NCBI RefSeq assembly: GCF_024628725.1
Contig: NZ_CP102409.1
Coordinates: 2,637,001-2,701,000 of the forward strand
DNA from: Ruegeria sp. YS9
GTDB taxonomy: Bacteria; Pseudomonadota; Alphaproteobacteria; Rhodobacterales; Rhodobacteraceae
Reading direction: 5' to 3'
DNA: 64,000 bases
Below, piece by piece: positions 61,407-64,000 of this stretch. The position numbers and the translations under genes were made by a program. The notes beneath the pieces were generated by a model that was given only the letters and a program-made list of their open reading frames with translations, made no database searches and was not told where the DNA came from. Every line of letters starts with the position of its first letter. Position 1 is the stretch's first letter.

Positions 61407-62789
61407 TCAGCTTTTCATCACCCAGACATCCATCGGCGCCTCGACCCCTCGCACGGATTGGTCGCGACAGGCAACAAAACCGGCCATGGCCTCCGACATC
61501 GACGGGTTTTCTTCCGCAACCCGCAGGCGCACGGCATCACTGACAATGACACGCGCCTTGAAATCACGCGTGAGCGCTTCAAGCTTGGCAGCCACATTGA
61601 CCGCATCGCCAATCACCGCGAATTCCAACCGGTTGGCACCGATATCCCCAAGTACGACCGAGCCGGAATGCACCCCAACGCCGACATGGATTTCGGGCTC
61701 TCCAACCCTGCGACGTTCCAGATTCCAACGGTCGATCGCGCCTACCATCGCACGGGCGCATTCCAGGGCATTGCTCGCGTCCAGAGGCGTTGGCACCGGC
61801 GTGCCGAAGGTCGCCATCAAACCGTCGCCCAGATACTTGTCCAATGTCCCGTGGTGCCGGAATACTTCGGTTTCCATACGGGCATGGAACCCGCGCAGCA
61901 CCTCGATCACTTCATAGGGGTCCCGCCCGGCAGCGTATTTGGTGAACCCGACGATATCGATGAACAGAACGGCCACATCCGCTTTGCGGACTTGTTTCAG
62001 CGGTTCATCGTTCTGGCTCAACTCATCTACCACATTGGGCGAGAAATACCGTGACAGATTGGCCCGTTCCCGTTCCAGCCCCGCGTTGTTCATCAACAAT
62101 TGATTGAGTCGCCGCATCGAGATGCCCAGCGTTACTGCAACCATCATGAACACGATCACCTGCTGAATACGTTGAGGTATCATGAAACTGTTGGGATCCA
62201 GCAGCTCGGCAACATCCGGATAGCCCTGCAAGGCCTCTGCAACCTTTTCGCTGATCTCCGGAATAGGCGTGGCCACCCACCAGGCGACGATCCAACCGAT
62301 CGTCCACATCATTGCCGTCCACGAACCGATGGCAATCACCGTACGCCAGGAATAGGCCAGGGTTCCAGCCGCCAGAATGACGAAAAAATACTGAAAGTTG
62401 TCAAACCGATATTGCATGGCCAGCGGCCGGACATCATCGCTGAACGGGTTGGGTACGATCATCCCCAGGGTCATGATCAACAGATCAACAAAGATCAAAA
62501 GAAGCTCGACCCGGGATTGCCCCACCCGGCCCGCGCTGCGGATCAGCCATCCATTGGCGCAGATCAGCAGCAGGATGAAATGATACCACAGCACATCCCA
62601 TTGCGGGTTCAGAAAAATAAGCAGAGCCCCGGTCAGGGCCATGGCCACCCAGCGCGCGCGTACAGCCAGTTCAAGCCCTTCGCGCTTGTGCCGCTCCAAC
62701 GCGGCCTCGGTGTATTTGTTGTCCAGATCGAAAGTGTCAGGTTCCGTGAAAAACAGGCTGCGGCGGGGCTGCGCGGTTGTCTCGGTCAT
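61407..62789 (-). CDS. Class III adenylate/guanylate cyclase with N-terminal membrane domain
   Basis: A 460-residue membrane cyclase. About six hydrophobic helices fill residues ~55-250, followed by a helical linker (LERERANLSRYFSPNVVDEL) and the catalytic domain. The metal Asp residues are in VAVLFIDIVGFTKYAA and DKYLGDGLMATFG. FAVIGDAVNVAAKLEALTRD and VGVGVHSGSVVLGDIG are further family blocks. It makes cAMP or cGMP. ATG 62789 is used as start; an in-frame TTG at 62831 is possible. It is single, between convergent alkB and ccrM's terminator. Confidence 0.87.
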   Translation of the reverse strand: MTETTAQPRRSLFFTEPDTFDLDNKYTEAALERHKREGLELAVRARWVAMALTGALLIFLNPQWDVLWYHFILLLICANGWLIRSAGRVGQSRVELLLIFVDLLIMTLGMIVPNPFSDDVRPLAMQYRFDNFQYFFVILAAGTLAYSWRTVIAIGSWTAMMWTIGWIVAWWVATPIPEISEKVAEALQGYPDVAELLDPNSFMIPQRIQQVIVFMMVAVTLGISMRRLNQLLMNNAGLERERANLSRYFSPNVVDELSQNDEPLKQVRKADVAVLFIDIVGFTKYAAGRDPYEVIEVLRGFHARMETEVFRHHGTLDKYLGDGLMATFGTPVPTPLDASNALECARAMVGAIDRWNLERRRVGEPEIHVGVGVHSGSVVLGDIGANRLEFAVIGDAVNVAAKLEALTRDFKARVIVSDAVRLRVAEENPSMSEAMAGFVACRDQSVRGVEAPMDVWVMKS

Positions 62790-62852
62790 GGCCGTGATCT
62801 TTCTTGCAGTGTCAGGGTCATCTTCATGCAATCACTGTTGGTCCAAAAACAA

Positions 62853-62878
62853 AAGACCCCGCCGTAGGATCGGCGGGG
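62853..62878 (-). terminator. Terminator downstream of ccrM
   Basis: An 8-bp perfect stem CCCCGCCG / CGGCGGGG (62857-62864 with 62871-62878), 6-nt loop. On the minus strand it is followed by TCTTTTGTTTTT. It lies about 50 bp past the ccrM stop. Confidence 0.87.
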
Positions 62879-62929
62879 CAAGGCGTAGTGCCTTGTGTCA
62901 GGCCACAGGCACCGGCGGTGTTCTTGAAA

Positions 62930-64000
<1,071 letters not shown>

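Overview
The window looks like a chromosomal segment of a Rhodobacteraceae (Roseobacter-group) alphaproteobacterium. Supporting this are the GC-rich codon use, a CcrM-type GANTC methyltransferase, a CenR-like response regulator, the DUF2125 and DUF3576 families, a Rhodobacter-type porin, and short dispersed repeats of a kind I associate with Rhodobacterales. The identification comes from reading sequence only; no search was run. I see no tRNA, rRNA, CRISPR array, insertion sequence or prophage. Both ends cut a gene: the 3' part of a lytic transglycosylase at the left and the 5'-truncated ccrM at the right.

Layout. 1-9.5 kb: cell wall, tRNA modification (mnmD and a divergent MnmC2-like oxidoreductase), two DMT exporters, an OmpA-like lipoprotein, a WYL regulator facing a 63-residue protein, RluA and an SGNH hydrolase. 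9.8-19.9 kb: nine minus-strand genes in a row, the first an XRE-cupin regulator at 19834, the last a GcvT-type FAD dehydrogenase ending at 9803. They encode two dimethylglycine/sarcosine dehydrogenase-like proteins, a betaine/homocysteine methyltransferase-like enzyme, a GATase1-AraC regulator, a GFA zinc protein, a LysE exporter, an MDR reductase and a cupin. I read this as an N-methyl (betaine-type) catabolic operon and consider it the main accessory system here. 20-28 kb: a glycosyltransferase-like protein, free-methionine-sulfoxide reductase, thiolase, an STAS/anti-sigma pair, a cytoplasmic GGT, HspQ and an AEC carrier. 28-43 kb: LolA, FtsK, an aminotransferase, an amidase, UbiH, the xth-cnoX-LON-trm112 run, CenR, RibA, an L,D-transpeptidase, YggS and a porin. 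43-64 kb: leuS-lptE-holA; SDR-crotonase-VOC; pmbA, a CysQ-like phosphatase, a WaaA-like protein and lpxK; dciA-dsbA; mutY-alkB; an adenylate cyclase; and ccrM.

Most of the window is housekeeping. The parts most worth following up are the betaine-type operon and its duplicated GTGAAA-N13-TTTCAC operator; a perfect FNR box (38835-38848) that precedes no annotated gene but stands in front of a terminator-ended possible small RNA; the paired dispersed repeats; the WYL-regulator operator palindrome; and several family members that have lost catalytic residues (crotonase, WaaA-like, N-terminal half of RibA).
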